A DNA stretch of 64,000 nucleotides from Nitrospira sp. (GTDB taxonomy: Bacteria; Nitrospirota; Nitrospiria; Nitrospirales; Nitrospiraceae), in contig SWDS01000006.1 of assembly GCA_005116745.1 (NCBI GenBank), positions 144,935-208,934 of the forward strand, in the 5' to 3' direction. This document shows, in pieces, positions 52,681-62,684 of the stretch. Each line of letters begins with the position of its first letter. Position 1 is the first letter of the stretch. The translations under genes and the position numbers were made by a program. A model generated the notes under the pieces. It worked only from the letters and a program-made list of their open reading frames with translations, did no database searches and was not told the DNA's origin.

Positions 52681-54912
52681 TCAATTCTCGATCGGGTCGA
52701 TATCGATGACGAATTTGATTCGTCCCTTGCGGTACTCTCTCTCCATTTTCTGGACTGAATCATGGATCCGTCGGCTGAGAGTGGTGCGATCCGTTCCCTT
52801 TACCAAGAGGCGATACTGCTGACGGCCTTTGGAAGGCCTGCGTATCGCGGGGACGGGTCCTAAAACAATCAGCGGCTTCTGATCATGTGCGCTCTGTTCT
52901 AGATCTGCACCCCATCGCGTGGCGGCCTCTTCGACGGTTCTTAGGTCTTGCCCGGTTACCGAAAGATCAGCCAAATGACAGATGGGAGGATAATGAAGAA
53001 GCCGGCGTGCCGTGAATTCTTCATTGTAAAATTGATTGGGATCTCCTGAGATCAAGGCCTGTACAGCATGATGTGTAGGAAGGCGCGTCTGTACGATGAC
53101 TCGACCTCCGGCGGACGCCGGACATGCGAGGTTGGCAGCATCAACCAGTAGATGATAGGTCCGCTCCGCCGCTCGAAAGTCTGAGACGTGCAACCCGGAA
53201 TCTGCCTGAAGGATCCCCACTAAGCCGTAGCGGGGTAGTGGCTCTCGGCTAAACAGTGCTTGGGTCCCGATAAGAACATCCCACACACCTGACCTGGCAC
53301 CTTCCCGCAGAGCCTGAGCGGACGCCGAATGCCGGAGCGTATCACCATCGAGCCGGGCGACGTTGGCTTGTGGGAATATACGACGAACTTCGGTTTCAAC
53401 ACGCTCGGTGCCACCACCAACAGGGCTTATATGGGGAGTACGGCACGAAGGACAGAGGTCGGGCAACCGATCTGCCTTACCACAGTAGCGGCAAGCCAGC
53501 CTGCCGGCTTCACGATAATAGGTCAGCGGTACGATACAGGACTCGCAACGAGGGACCCAGCCACAGTCTCGACACACCAAGGTCCCGGCGTACCCTTTCC
53601 TGTTAAGAAAGAGCAGGATCTTGTCACGGTTCTGTAGGGCGTCGTGCATTGCCCGGATGAGGGCGTGGCTAAGGAGGGTTCTTGCAGACACGTTGCGGAG
53701 GTCAACGAGCTCAATTGTAGGTTGAAGAGCCGCTTCTTGTGGCACGTGATGGATCTCCGCTTCGGTATCGAACCTCGATTCAAGAGATGGATGAGCGGAT
53801 GCCAGCACAACGAGCGCGTGCTCGCTCTCCGCTCTCAAGCTAGCCACCTCTCTGGCATGATAACGAGGCTCCTGAGGCTCTTTCAGAGCAGGGTCCTCTT
53901 CTCCCTCCACCCAGATGAGCCCGATCGATTGAAGCGGCGAAAATATGGCCGAACGGGTTCCTACGACTACCGAGGGAGTCTGCCCCTGGTTCTGTGGCCA
54001 TCGAGCAGATTGTGAAGATGGGTGTGCGAGGGTAATTTGGAGGCCAGTGAGTCTTGCGAGCTGTTGTGTCAACCGGGATGCTCTTGCGATCTCGCCTGTG
54101 AGAACTAGAGCGGATCGCTTCATTGAGTGGGTTTGCTGAATGGCGTCGGCAAGCCGGTGGAGCCGGTGTTCCCATGAGGCGTGGAGCACGAGCTTTTTCA
54201 TGTGATTGTTTTGGAGGCAGTGTGCGATATGCGCTTTCCATGAGGAGTCGATCTTCGGAGGCGTGTCAGTGGGCAGAATGCCATCTTCTGGAACTCGACG
54301 ATCAGACTCGCCTGCGGTGGGTGTCCTACGTGGCTTTTGGGACTCAACGTTGGCGTTGTTCGAAGGTATGAGTGTGATCCAGGACGTGTTGATGAGGGCG
54401 TCGATCCCCCGCACGATGTTTCCCTGTCGAGGTGCTTGAAGTGTGGAGGCCAGAATCCCTAGAGTTCGTCGGGCAATTCGGTCCAGAATCGGCTTCAGAT
54501 CGTCTGGACAAAGGCCGGCTTCCAGGGCCGCGCAACCCTGCGGAGTGGCCACGTATCGTGCGGGGGAGGTTTTTCGCGTTGCCAGCGAGGGCAATATGAG
54601 TCGAAGACACTGGCCCCAGGGTGCAACGTAATGCTCTGCGATCTTGCGAGAGAGTTCGAACAGCGCTGGAGACAGTGTGGAAGTTTGTCCATCGCGGGCC
54701 AGAGAGTGGATCTCTCTAAGGGAAGTGGATTTTATCTCGGTCGCAAGGTGGTGACTCAGCGAGATGACAACCCCTTCCAGCACCATATGTCCAAACGGGA
54801 CGAGGACGCGGTGCCCTATGGCTAGGGTCTGAGCTAAAGTGGGAGGGACGAGATAGGTGAAGGCCTTTGCAATATGGCGAGGTACTATAACGTCTGCATA
54901 GAGTGTCTGCAT
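52681..54912 (-). CDS. priA: PriA-family primosome protein lacking helicase motifs
   Basis: 743 residues from the ATG at 54912, which aligns with the normal PriA N-terminus (ADVIVPRHIAKAFTYLVPP); an in-frame Met at 54948 is possible. The 3'-end-binding domain, winged helix and zinc-binding cysteines (CRDC, CESC, CRYC, CPSC) are present, and VVVGTRSAIFSPL and SDFRAAERTYHLL identify the family. The ATPase motifs are gone: Walker A (GSGKT in PriA) is replaced at about 54145-54190 (LHASWEHRLHR), DEEH reads EGEED near 53900, and the GRAGR arginine motif reads ANLACPAS near 53110-53140. Probably a structural replication-restart factor without helicase activity. Confidence 0.9.
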   Translation of the reverse strand: MQTLYADVIVPRHIAKAFTYLVPPTLAQTLAIGHRVLVPFGHMVLEGVVISLSHHLATEIKSTSLREIHSLARDGQTSTLSPALFELSRKIAEHYVAPWGQCLRLILPSLATRKTSPARYVATPQGCAALEAGLCPDDLKPILDRIARRTLGILASTLQAPRQGNIVRGIDALINTSWITLIPSNNANVESQKPRRTPTAGESDRRVPEDGILPTDTPPKIDSSWKAHIAHCLQNNHMKKLVLHASWEHRLHRLADAIQQTHSMKRSALVLTGEIARASRLTQQLARLTGLQITLAHPSSQSARWPQNQGQTPSVVVGTRSAIFSPLQSIGLIWVEGEEDPALKEPQEPRYHAREVASLRAESEHALVVLASAHPSLESRFDTEAEIHHVPQEAALQPTIELVDLRNVSARTLLSHALIRAMHDALQNRDKILLFLNRKGYAGTLVCRDCGWVPRCESCIVPLTYYREAGRLACRYCGKADRLPDLCPSCRTPHISPVGGGTERVETEVRRIFPQANVARLDGDTLRHSASAQALREGARSGVWDVLIGTQALFSREPLPRYGLVGILQADSGLHVSDFRAAERTYHLLVDAANLACPASAGGRVIVQTRLPTHHAVQALISGDPNQFYNEEFTARRLLHYPPICHLADLSVTGQDLRTVEEAATRWGADLEQSAHDQKPLIVLGPVPAIRRPSKGRQQYRLLVKGTDRTTLSRRIHDSVQKMEREYRKGRIKFVIDIDPIEN

Positions 54913-55064
54913 TTGACGCGGAACGGTCGAGAGCCCATCGAAAGCCATGTCGCATTCTAGCAGTCTGGAAATGTGAAGGACACCGGCGTTCTCGGCGAGG
55001 AAGGTGTTTGACAAGACCCTTGGGGGGGAATCCAATACCGACGTGTCCCCGTTTCGGTCCGATG

Positions 55065-56627
55065 CTATTCCGTCTGGGTTCCGGCGGTTGGCTGCTGAGG
55101 ATTATCTTTCTTGTTTGTGTCAGGCGATGTTGAGCCACTCTCATCAGGGTTATTGGCAGGATTTGACCTATCCTTTGAGGGAGTCTCTGGAGAGTCGCCC
55201 GTAGCCATGGTCCCTCGACCAGGGGAATCGGTCATGATGGAAGTAGTAGCGGGAAGCGGCTGGTCGTTGTTGTCACGAGCACTCACAGTGGAAAGCCTTC
55301 CTTCCGGCTTTTGCATTTGAGTCTCAATCTCTGGTGTAGGTGCCGGAGTCTCCGTGTCGGGAGTATACAGAAGAATTTCCACACGGCGATTCTTCGTGCG
55401 GCCGTCTTCTACTATATTCGTAGCAGTTGGTTTGGTGTCACCCAAACCCACCGCACTGATCCGTTTCGGTTCAATACCGCCCTTTTCAATAAGATACCGG
55501 AGGACTCCGTTTGCGCGCACTTTGGACAATTCCAAATTGCTTGGATACCGTGACTTGAGTGAAGGGCCGATCTCCATATTATCTGCATGGCCCTCGATTC
55601 GGATCATCCTCATGTCGCTGCTGGTGCGCAGGTAATCAATCAACTGATCGAGCACTTTATAATTGTCAGGCTTAATCGCCGCATCCCCTGAATCGTAGTG
55701 CAGGAACTTCGCGAGGTCCCCAAGGTTGAGCCGGCTATGTCCTGATGCATCCTGTATTTTCAGCTTGCTGGCTACCAGATCAGCCGGAACCGTTTGACTG
55801 GCCTGAGTTGTGGGCGATTCCGGGATGACGCCTACCGGTTGAGTAGGGGGTGCCGCGTTTCCAACGAGCTTGAATCGGTCTCCTTTGAAGACGCGGGTAT
55901 TGGCTTTAAGGATAATGGCAGTTGCCGTGTGGGATTCCACCGACAGGACCCTGAGCTGGCCGATCTTTCGTGGAGGAAGTCCGGCACTGTGACGGTGAAT
56001 ATCGAGGAGATCGCTGGTCTTTAGTCCGTCCTCTCTCCCTCGATCCACATACACAACATTTGATTGTGAAACGAGGGTCATTGTCCGGTCGGCCTGAAGT
56101 TCAACAATCATCCCCTCCAGGTCGGAGATGTTCGACGCAGGGCTTGCCTCGGTGTCTGGCGCCGGTACCACAAAACGCATGACGGGGTCCCCGGGGGAAA
56201 TTGGTCCATAGCTGTGCACGGCCTCCACGGTCGTGAGAGCGTGGTCGGCTGCGGTCACCTTCACGATCGCCGAACGATTCACAACAAATCCGAGGTATTC
56301 ATTAGTCACTGGGTGAAACACTTTCCGAACACGCCGGTAGACGGTGAAAAGATCGCCAACTGCTACCTCAGCGGGATTATTGAGCTTGAGATAGAGTGAA
56401 TCGCGCTTGCCAAGCAGCATGCGATTGCCCATCGACTGATTGTCACCAGTTATCAAGTTTACAGTTCCGTCGATCGGAGATGTTTTCTGGATAGCACCAT
56501 GAGAAAAGGCGCGCGCGGCATCTGAAAATCGAACGGAATCAATCTCTGGTGCCTGTGCCACCGCTTCATCAAGCGAGACACCGATTCCTGAACACAGGAC
56601 CAAGACGAGAGGCGCAAAGGTTTTCAT
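55065..56627 (-). CDS. OmpA-family outer-membrane protein with extended N-terminal region
   Basis: 520 residues with a signal peptide (about 1-25, ending EAVAQA). Residues 30-270 are beta-rich repeats of unknown type (VGDLFTVYRRVRKVFHPVTN, then YVDRGREDGLKTSDLLDIHR) that resemble peptidoglycan-interaction or FlgT-like modules. The OmpA/MotB peptidoglycan-binding domain spans about 305-430 (IRIEGHADNMEIG, NLELSKVRANGVLRYLIEKG, RISAVGLGDTKP, KNRRVEILLY). The C-terminal 85 residues are Pro/Thr-rich. It links the envelope to the cell wall. Confidence 0.83.
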   Translation of the reverse strand: MKTFAPLVLVLCSGIGVSLDEAVAQAPEIDSVRFSDAARAFSHGAIQKTSPIDGTVNLITGDNQSMGNRMLLGKRDSLYLKLNNPAEVAVGDLFTVYRRVRKVFHPVTNEYLGFVVNRSAIVKVTAADHALTTVEAVHSYGPISPGDPVMRFVVPAPDTEASPASNISDLEGMIVELQADRTMTLVSQSNVVYVDRGREDGLKTSDLLDIHRHSAGLPPRKIGQLRVLSVESHTATAIILKANTRVFKGDRFKLVGNAAPPTQPVGVIPESPTTQASQTVPADLVASKLKIQDASGHSRLNLGDLAKFLHYDSGDAAIKPDNYKVLDQLIDYLRTSSDMRMIRIEGHADNMEIGPSLKSRYPSNLELSKVRANGVLRYLIEKGGIEPKRISAVGLGDTKPTATNIVEDGRTKNRRVEILLYTPDTETPAPTPEIETQMQKPEGRLSTVSARDNNDQPLPATTSIMTDSPGRGTMATGDSPETPSKDRSNPANNPDESGSTSPDTNKKDNPQQPTAGTQTE

Positions 56628-57179
56628 GGGTGGATTCCTTTTGAGACTAGTGTTGCTTTGAAAACCATAGCAAAAGACGCTGTATTGTCAAGAATTTGAG
56701 CTGGATTGGTAGGAGCTTGACGGGCCGTTCTTTCAAGTGCTAGCGTGAGACCTTGTCATTCTTTATCTGACCGGGGCATGGTGACTGACCGATGAATGGT
56801 AGTGCAAAAGAGGGTCAGCGTCTTTCCAGGGGTTTCCGCCAGAAGGACCGAATCGATACACAAATCCATCGGCGACGAACGGTCAAAGCGTTTTCTCCTC
56901 TGGAATCTGAATGGGAGAGTTCCCAAGCTGGACCATCTTCTTGTGGGGGTGATGAGCAAGGCGAACGAGATTCCTCACTCGGTGTCTGATCATGAGTTGC
57001 ACCAAGAATGTAATTGCTCAACCTAACTCTCCGCCGCCAGACCGCCTTCCCTAGGGCTTTCGGGTCTGCCTGAATTGGGTCCTTTGTTCGCTTGCTATCC
57101 CCGAGACCAGCACACTAAGATTTCACGCGTCAGATCTATAATGCCCTTTCCAGATCAATGCCTTGTGAGAGAAAACTAA
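56628..57179. other. 552-base gene-less region ahead of the nuo operon
   Basis: No credible gene. Weak hairpin CAGACC...GGTCTG around 57041-57069. It ends in the presumed nuo promoter. Short overlapping frames (56756-57026) on both strands lack ribosome sites. Confidence 0.5.
57137..57142 (+). promoter_or_regulatory. candidate -10 box (TATAAT) of the nuo operon
   Basis: A perfect TATAAT stands 38 bases before the nuoA start, but no convincing -35 box is found at 17 bases upstream. Assignment is by position and consensus only. Confidence 0.4.
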
Positions 57180-57563
57180 ATGACTGGAACCGAAGCTCTT
57201 CTTGAATATCTGACGAAATTTTTCCCGATCTTTCTCTTTATCTTTGTCGCCTTGGCCTTTGGGGTAATGACCTTGATCGTCAGTCATTTTGTGCAGCCCC
57301 GGTATCCGGAGCCAGAAAAGTTATCAACCTACGAATGTGGAGCTGAACCATTTTCCGACGCCCGTATGCCATTTCCTGTCCGGTATTACATTTTTGCCAT
57401 GTTGTTTGTCATCTTCGACATTGAAGTCATCTTTCTCTACCCGTGGGCGGTCGTCTTCACCAAGATCGGGGTGATTGGGCTGATTGAAATGCTGATTTTT
57501 ATAGGCTTGTTCATCGTGGCCTACGTCTACGCCTGGCGAAAAGGCGCACTGGAGTGGGACTGA
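57180..57563 (+). CDS. nuoA: NADH-quinone oxidoreductase subunit A
   Basis: 127-residue membrane subunit with three helices. Conserved [20 protein letters not shown] and [12 protein letters not shown] are diagnostic. It sits at the junction between the membrane arm and the quinone site. First gene of the operon; nuoB begins 7 bases after the stop. Confidence 0.97.
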   Translation: MTGTEALLEYLTKFFPIFLFIFVALAFGVMTLIVSHFVQPRYPEPEKLSTYECGAEPFSDARMPFPVRYYIFAMLFVIFDIEVIFLYPWAVVFTKIGVIGLIEMLIFIGLFIVAYVYAWRKGALEWD

Positions 57564-57570
57564 GGATTGT

Positions 57571-58098
57571 ATGGGACTAATCCATCTGGGACGGCATGAG
57601 AAAGACGCGGCTCCGGACGTCATCACGGGGTCTCTTGAAAAGGCCGTGAATTGGGCGCGGAAAGGTTCTCTCTGGCCGATGACCTTTGGGCTCGCTTGCT
57701 GCGCCATCGAGATGATGGCTGCTGTTTCTTCTCGGTACGACATGGATCGGTTCGGTGCAGGCGTGTTTCGTGGCTCGCCGCGGCAGTCAGATTTGATGAT
57801 CGTTGCTGGAACCGTGTGCCGACGCATGGCGCCGGTCATTCGAAAGATTTATGACCAAATGCCGGAACCTAAATATGTGATTGCGATGGGTTCCTGCGCC
57901 ACGTCCGGGAACATCTATGACAGTTACAGTGTCGTGCAGGGAGTTGATCGATTTGTTCCCGTTGATATTTATGTGCCTGGCTGCCCTCCGACGCCGGAGG
58001 CACTCTTGGACGGCATCCTGAAGCTGCAGGAGCGCATTATGCAAAAACGTGTGTTTGTAACTCAGCCAGAACAGGTTAGGGCCGGTCTGAAGGTCTGA
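57571..58098 (+). CDS. nuoB: NADH-quinone oxidoreductase subunit B
   Basis: 175 residues; carries the last iron-sulphur cluster (N2) next to the quinone site. Ligands are the Cys pair in [10 protein letters not shown] and Cys in MGSCATSGN and [14 protein letters not shown]. Length is normal. Eight bases separate it from nuoC. Confidence 0.97.
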   Translation: MGLIHLGRHEKDAAPDVITGSLEKAVNWARKGSLWPMTFGLACCAIEMMAAVSSRYDMDRFGAGVFRGSPRQSDLMIVAGTVCRRMAPVIRKIYDQMPEPKYVIAMGSCATSGNIYDSYSVVQGVDRFVPVDIYVPGCPPTPEALLDGILKLQERIMQKRVFVTQPEQVRAGLKV

Positions 58099-58106
58099 CG
58101 CATTGT

Positions 58107-58604
58107 ATGCATCCATTGCTGCAACGAATTCAGCAGACGTTTACGGTTGGAGTCACTGGCTTGGCTGAGTGGCGAGGTGATGCGGCGGTGACCGTTACGC
58201 GAGACAAACTCCATGAAGTGGCTCAGTTTCTGCGCAACGATCCCGGGATGGATTTCGATTATATCGTCCATGTGAGTTCTGTGGATTGGCCCGACGATGA
58301 AGAGCGATTCGAAGTGGTGTGGGAGTTCTACTCGATTCGGAAGCGGCATCGCATCCGACTGAAGACGCGGGTGCCTGAATCGGATTGTGTTGTTGATTCC
58401 TTGACGGATCTTTGGAAGGGTGCCGATTTCATGGAACGTGAAGTCTTCGACATGATGGGTATCCGGTTTCGGAATCATCCTGATCTTCGACGGATTCTCA
58501 TGCCGGATGACTATACCGAGGGCTATCCCTTGCGTAAGGATTTTCCACTTCGCGGCAAAGGCTGGCGAGACACGTTTGATTTTCTGGACGAACTTCCGCG
58601 ATAG
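58107..58604 (+). CDS. nuoC: NADH-quinone oxidoreductase subunit C
   Basis: 165 residues. Conserved ERFEVVWEFYSIRKRHRIRL and DLWKGADFMEREVFDMMGIR, then RRILMPDDYTEGYPLRKDFP. Separate from nuoD here (fused in E. coli). Peripheral arm subunit; nuoD starts 14 bases later. Confidence 0.96.
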   Translation: MHPLLQRIQQTFTVGVTGLAEWRGDAAVTVTRDKLHEVAQFLRNDPGMDFDYIVHVSSVDWPDDEERFEVVWEFYSIRKRHRIRLKTRVPESDCVVDSLTDLWKGADFMEREVFDMMGIRFRNHPDLRRILMPDDYTEGYPLRKDFPLRGKGWRDTFDFLDELPR

Positions 58605-58618
58605 GACGCTCTCCCATC

Positions 58619-59863
58619 ATGGCATTCGAAGATCAAAGAACCACTGTTTATAAGGTCAACCCGGAACACCCGGAAAGCGAGACGCTCCCGACCTTGCGAA
58701 CCGAGGAGCTCTTGCTCAATATGGGGCCGCAACATCCCAGTACCCATGGGGTTCTCAAGGTAATCCTAGAGCTGGAAGGGGAACGGCTGGTGAAGTCCAC
58801 GCCAGTGATGGGATATCTCCACCGGGGAGTAGAAAAGCTTGCCGAAGATGGCACGTATCATCAGTTCATTCCTCATACGGATCGACTCGACTATGTCTGC
58901 GCAATGTACAACAACTTTGCCTACTGCCGAGCCATCGAGAAACTTTTAAATTTACAGGTCCCAGAACGAGCGGAATATTTACGGACGATCGTTGCGGAAG
59001 TTCAGCGCATCATTGGACACCAATTTTGGCTGAGCGCCCAGGCGCTTGATATTGGAGCCATGTCCGTCTTTTTTTACTGTTTTCGAGATCGCGAAATCCT
59101 GCTTGATTGGTTCGACGAGCTATGTGGCGCTCGCCTCACAACGAGCTGGTACCGAATCGGTGGGGTTGAGCGGGATTTGACCCCGTCGTTGATCGACAAG
59201 CTCAAGCAGTTTCTCGACTATTTCCCGCCGAAGATCGATGAATATCAAGTGTTTCTTGAGAAAAACCGCATTTGGCTTGGGCGCACCAAAGGGGTCGCCG
59301 TGATTTCGGCAGAAGATGCGGTCAGTTTTGGGCTGAGTGGTCCAGTTCTCCGCGGATCTGGGGTGGACTACGACCTTCGCAAGTATGAGCCCTATAGCGC
59401 CTATCCAAAGTGTGAGTTCAGCGTGCCTGTCGGAAAAAACGGGGATACGTATGATCGTTACTGGATTCGGGTGATGGAGCTCTACGAGAGCGTCAAGATC
59501 ATTCGGCAATGTCTGGAGCAGATGCAGGAGGGGCCTGTCATGGCGGATGTTCCAAGCGTGACGCTGCCGCCGAAAGAACGCGTCTTTACAAATCTAGAGG
59601 CGATGATCCAACAGTTCAAGCTCTTCTCGCAGGGGTTCGATGCTCCACCGGGCGAAGTCTACTGCGGTACAGAAGCGCACAAAGGGGAGCTGGGGTTTTA
59701 CATCGTCAGTACGGGGGGTGGGAAGCCCTATCGACTCAAGATTCGAGCCCCTTCGTTCATTCACATGGGCGCCTTCGATCACATGTCCAGAGGGTATATG
59801 ATCTCGGATGCCTGTACCATATTCGGGACCTACGATATCGTGATGGGCGAGTGTGACCGATAA
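58619..59863 (+). CDS. nuoD: NADH-quinone oxidoreductase subunit D
   Basis: 414 residues, the 49-kDa-type subunit forming the quinone-reducing site with NuoB. Conserved NMGPQHPSTHGVLK, GYLHRGVEKLAE and HIGAFDHMSRGYMISDAC-like C-terminus (IHMGAFDHMSRGYMISD). Structural homologue of NiFe hydrogenase large subunits without the metal cysteines. Followed by an 85-base gap to nuoG where nuoE and nuoF would usually lie. Confidence 0.97.
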   Translation: MAFEDQRTTVYKVNPEHPESETLPTLRTEELLLNMGPQHPSTHGVLKVILELEGERLVKSTPVMGYLHRGVEKLAEDGTYHQFIPHTDRLDYVCAMYNNFAYCRAIEKLLNLQVPERAEYLRTIVAEVQRIIGHQFWLSAQALDIGAMSVFFYCFRDREILLDWFDELCGARLTTSWYRIGGVERDLTPSLIDKLKQFLDYFPPKIDEYQVFLEKNRIWLGRTKGVAVISAEDAVSFGLSGPVLRGSGVDYDLRKYEPYSAYPKCEFSVPVGKNGDTYDRYWIRVMELYESVKIIRQCLEQMQEGPVMADVPSVTLPPKERVFTNLEAMIQQFKLFSQGFDAPPGEVYCGTEAHKGELGFYIVSTGGGKPYRLKIRAPSFIHMGAFDHMSRGYMISDACTIFGTYDIVMGECDR

Positions 59864-59948
59864 ACGTGACGCGTGAGATGTGCAAAGTGAAAGGTAAAAT
59901 CAGGGTTTCGTTTGACGGTTCTCGTTTTTCCTTTCGCGGAGAAGAACC

Positions 59949-62642
59949 ATGGGTTTGAAGCCAGCTACTAATCCAGACGTCGAAGCGGTAAAAATTGAAT
60001 TGAACATCGACGGAAAATCCGTCACTGCGCAGGACGGCGTGTCGCTGTACGACGTCATCTCGATGACAGGCAAGATCATCCCGGCCATGTGTTACCACTA
60101 CACATTTGACCCGTTCGGCTCTTGCGGGATGTGCCTCGTCATGCAAGAGGGGAAGAAAGCTCCTGTTCGGTCCTGTACTGCCAAGGCGGCGGCGGGAATG
60201 GTGATCCGTACTGAAGGCGAGGATCTCTTTCTCGCCCGGAAGAAAGCCGTCGAGAAACACCTGTCTGTGCATCCTCTCGACTGTCCAGTGTGTGATGCGG
60301 ACGGCCATTGTGAACTTCAAGATATGGCCTTTCAGCATGGCGTGACGAATCTGGCCAGTGCCAAGCAGAAATTAATTCCTGAAGATACACGCAGTCCCGT
60401 GCTCGACTTCAACATGAATCGCTGCATCGCCTGTGCAGAATGCATCAATGTTTGCAAGGATGTGTTGATGATCGATGCCTTGCAGTTCATGAAGAAGGGT
60501 GGATTCAACCAGGTTGTGGCTAAGGGCGACCTCGCCCTCAATTGCGAATTCTGCGGAGATTGTTTAGCGGTCTGTCCGGTTGGCGCCATCACGAACAAGT
60601 TTTCCAAGTATCTGTATAAACCGTGGCAGATGAAGACGACGACGACGACCTGCAATTACTGCGGAGACGGTTGCCAGCTCCATCTGGAAACGAAAGATGA
60701 AGAGGTGGTCCGAGTCACTTCCCCATTATCTTGGAAGAACAAGTGGGGAGACCGATCGGAAACTGCCAAGGGACATGGTGGGCTCTGCGTACGTGGACGT
60801 TTTGGGTTCGAAAATTTGGATAGTAAGAGCCGCCTTACACAGCCTCTGGTCCGCGAAGGCGGTCAGTTGGTGCAGAAACCTTGGCTGGACACGATGCACC
60901 TGCTCGTAGACCGTTTGACCGAAATCAAACGCCAATACGGTGCTGATGCCATCGCAGGCCTCGTGACGGCCCGCTGTACGAATGAAGAGCTGTATCTGTT
61001 TCAGAAGCTCATGCGCACGGCTTTTGGTACCAACCAGCTTGATAGCAGCGCCCGCTACGGCCATATGAACTTTGTGCTCGCTTCCCAACATGCTGTCGGA
61101 CTGGGGAGAACGCCAAATGATTGGGAAGATCTGACAAAAGCGAAAGCCATCATTTTGATCGGCTCCAATATTACCGAGACGAACCCGTTGACTGCTGTGC
61201 GAATCAAAGAAGCCATACGGGTCTACAAGGCTCAAGTGGTGACGCTCGACAGCGCCATCACGAATATGGGGAAGTTGGCATCGCATCCGTTTTTGATCAA
61301 GCCTGGGACGGAAGGGGCCGTGATCGATGGGTTAGTCAAGGCGACCATCGATCGGGACTTGGTTGATGAAGAGGCGGTTGGGAAACATCCCCAGGCGTTT
61401 GAAGCGCTTAAGAGTTCGGTGGCGGATGTTTCGTTGGAACGGCTCGCAACTCAGACCGGCGTTCCCGTAGAAGCCTTCCGAGAAATTGCGAGTATCTTTG
61501 CCGAATCGCCGAGGTCGATCATCCTGTGCGCGGAAGGGATCGTCAGGTGGGTCAATGGCTATCAGAACGTCTTAAAACTAATGGATCTCGCCTGGATCAC
61601 CGGTAAGCTTGGTCAACCAGGTTGCGGTGTGAACACGGTGACGGAGGAGCCGAACGAACAAGGCGCCGTTGATATGGGCGTGGCTCCCGAGTTCTTCCCC
61701 GGGCAAGCTCGGTTTGACGATCCCGCAGCACGGGACCGGTTTGCCAGAGCATGGGAGGCGCCACTTCCTCCGACCGGATCGAGTGCCCACCTCGTTGAAA
61801 TATTGAAGCGGTGTAAGAGCGGCCAGATTAAAGCGTTGTATGTACTCGGCGAAAATCCACTCGCGACCTTGCCGGCTTCAATGGAGGTGCGAGCTGCTCT
61901 CGATCGGCTGGAACTGCTGGTGGTGCAAGATCCTTTCTTAACCGACACGGCGAAGATGGCTCATTTCGCACTCCCAGCCTGTACCTACGCGGAAAAGGAC
62001 GGGACCTTTACGAACCTTGAAGGTCGTGTGCTTCGCGTTCGTCAGGCGATGGATCCACTTGGAGAAAGCCTGCCGGACTGGCACATCATGACCGCCCTCG
62101 CCAACGCCATGGGGTGTCAATGGGAATACCAATCGGCCAACGATATTCAAGCCGAGATTATGAAGCTGCTGCCCGGATACTATAATCTTGGTCAACCACG
62201 AACCGTCACACCTGTTCCTGACCAATATTTGTCTACCGGCTATGAGACGGAGGTCAAGGCTCGTTATCGCCCGTCACCTGTATCAGGGGAACTCACACGG
62301 CCTTTTGCGCTGATGATGGGGCAGGTGCTGATGCATTCGGGAAAGATGTCGACGCAAGCATCGGGGCTTATCATGATCGCTCCGAACACCGGGAAGCTGC
62401 GGATGAACATACAAGATATGGAACGTCTTGGACTGCACGATGGGGTGAAGGTGCGTCTGATCTCGGATCGGGGCTCTCTTCAGCTTGGTGTACAGCCTGA
62501 CCAGTCCATTGCGCCTGGCACGTGCTTTTTCCCGGAGCATTTTAACGAACCGCCAGTCAAGGATCTGATGACGGTGTCGGTTGATGCCACGACTGGTGTC
62601 CCGTCGTTCAAGCAGATCTGGGTGAGTATTGAACAGGTATAA
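59949..62642 (+). CDS. nuoG: NADH-quinone oxidoreductase subunit G
   Basis: 897 residues. The N-terminal ferredoxin-like part has a 2Fe-2S site (FDPFGSCGMCLV and VRSCTA), the His/Cys motif HPLDCPVCDADGHCELQ, then CIACAECINVCKDV and CEFCGDCLAVCPVGAI. A molybdopterin-oxidoreductase-like region begins with CNYCGDGCQL (an extra 4Fe-4S, N7-like) and fills the rest, without evidence of active cofactor. Normally accepts electrons from NuoF; here no nuoE/F are adjacent, so the electron donor may be encoded elsewhere or differ (ferredoxin has been proposed for such complexes in Nitrospira). Confidence 0.95.
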   Translation: MGLKPATNPDVEAVKIELNIDGKSVTAQDGVSLYDVISMTGKIIPAMCYHYTFDPFGSCGMCLVMQEGKKAPVRSCTAKAAAGMVIRTEGEDLFLARKKAVEKHLSVHPLDCPVCDADGHCELQDMAFQHGVTNLASAKQKLIPEDTRSPVLDFNMNRCIACAECINVCKDVLMIDALQFMKKGGFNQVVAKGDLALNCEFCGDCLAVCPVGAITNKFSKYLYKPWQMKTTTTTCNYCGDGCQLHLETKDEEVVRVTSPLSWKNKWGDRSETAKGHGGLCVRGRFGFENLDSKSRLTQPLVREGGQLVQKPWLDTMHLLVDRLTEIKRQYGADAIAGLVTARCTNEELYLFQKLMRTAFGTNQLDSSARYGHMNFVLASQHAVGLGRTPNDWEDLTKAKAIILIGSNITETNPLTAVRIKEAIRVYKAQVVTLDSAITNMGKLASHPFLIKPGTEGAVIDGLVKATIDRDLVDEEAVGKHPQAFEALKSSVADVSLERLATQTGVPVEAFREIASIFAESPRSIILCAEGIVRWVNGYQNVLKLMDLAWITGKLGQPGCGVNTVTEEPNEQGAVDMGVAPEFFPGQARFDDPAARDRFARAWEAPLPPTGSSAHLVEILKRCKSGQIKALYVLGENPLATLPASMEVRAALDRLELLVVQDPFLTDTAKMAHFALPACTYAEKDGTFTNLEGRVLRVRQAMDPLGESLPDWHIMTALANAMGCQWEYQSANDIQAEIMKLLPGYYNLGQPRTVTPVPDQYLSTGYETEVKARYRPSPVSGELTRPFALMMGQVLMHSGKMSTQASGLIMIAPNTGKLRMNIQDMERLGLHDGVKVRLISDRGSLQLGVQPDQSIAPGTCFFPEHFNEPPVKDLMTVSVDATTGVPSFKQIWVSIEQV

Positions 62643-62684
62643 GCGGATGTCTATCGGTTGCCCGTTCGTGGCGAGGAGTTTACG

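Noticed and set aside
56756-57026. Short overlapping frames upstream of nuoA
   Set aside because: They lie on both strands with no initiation signal or recognisable motif.
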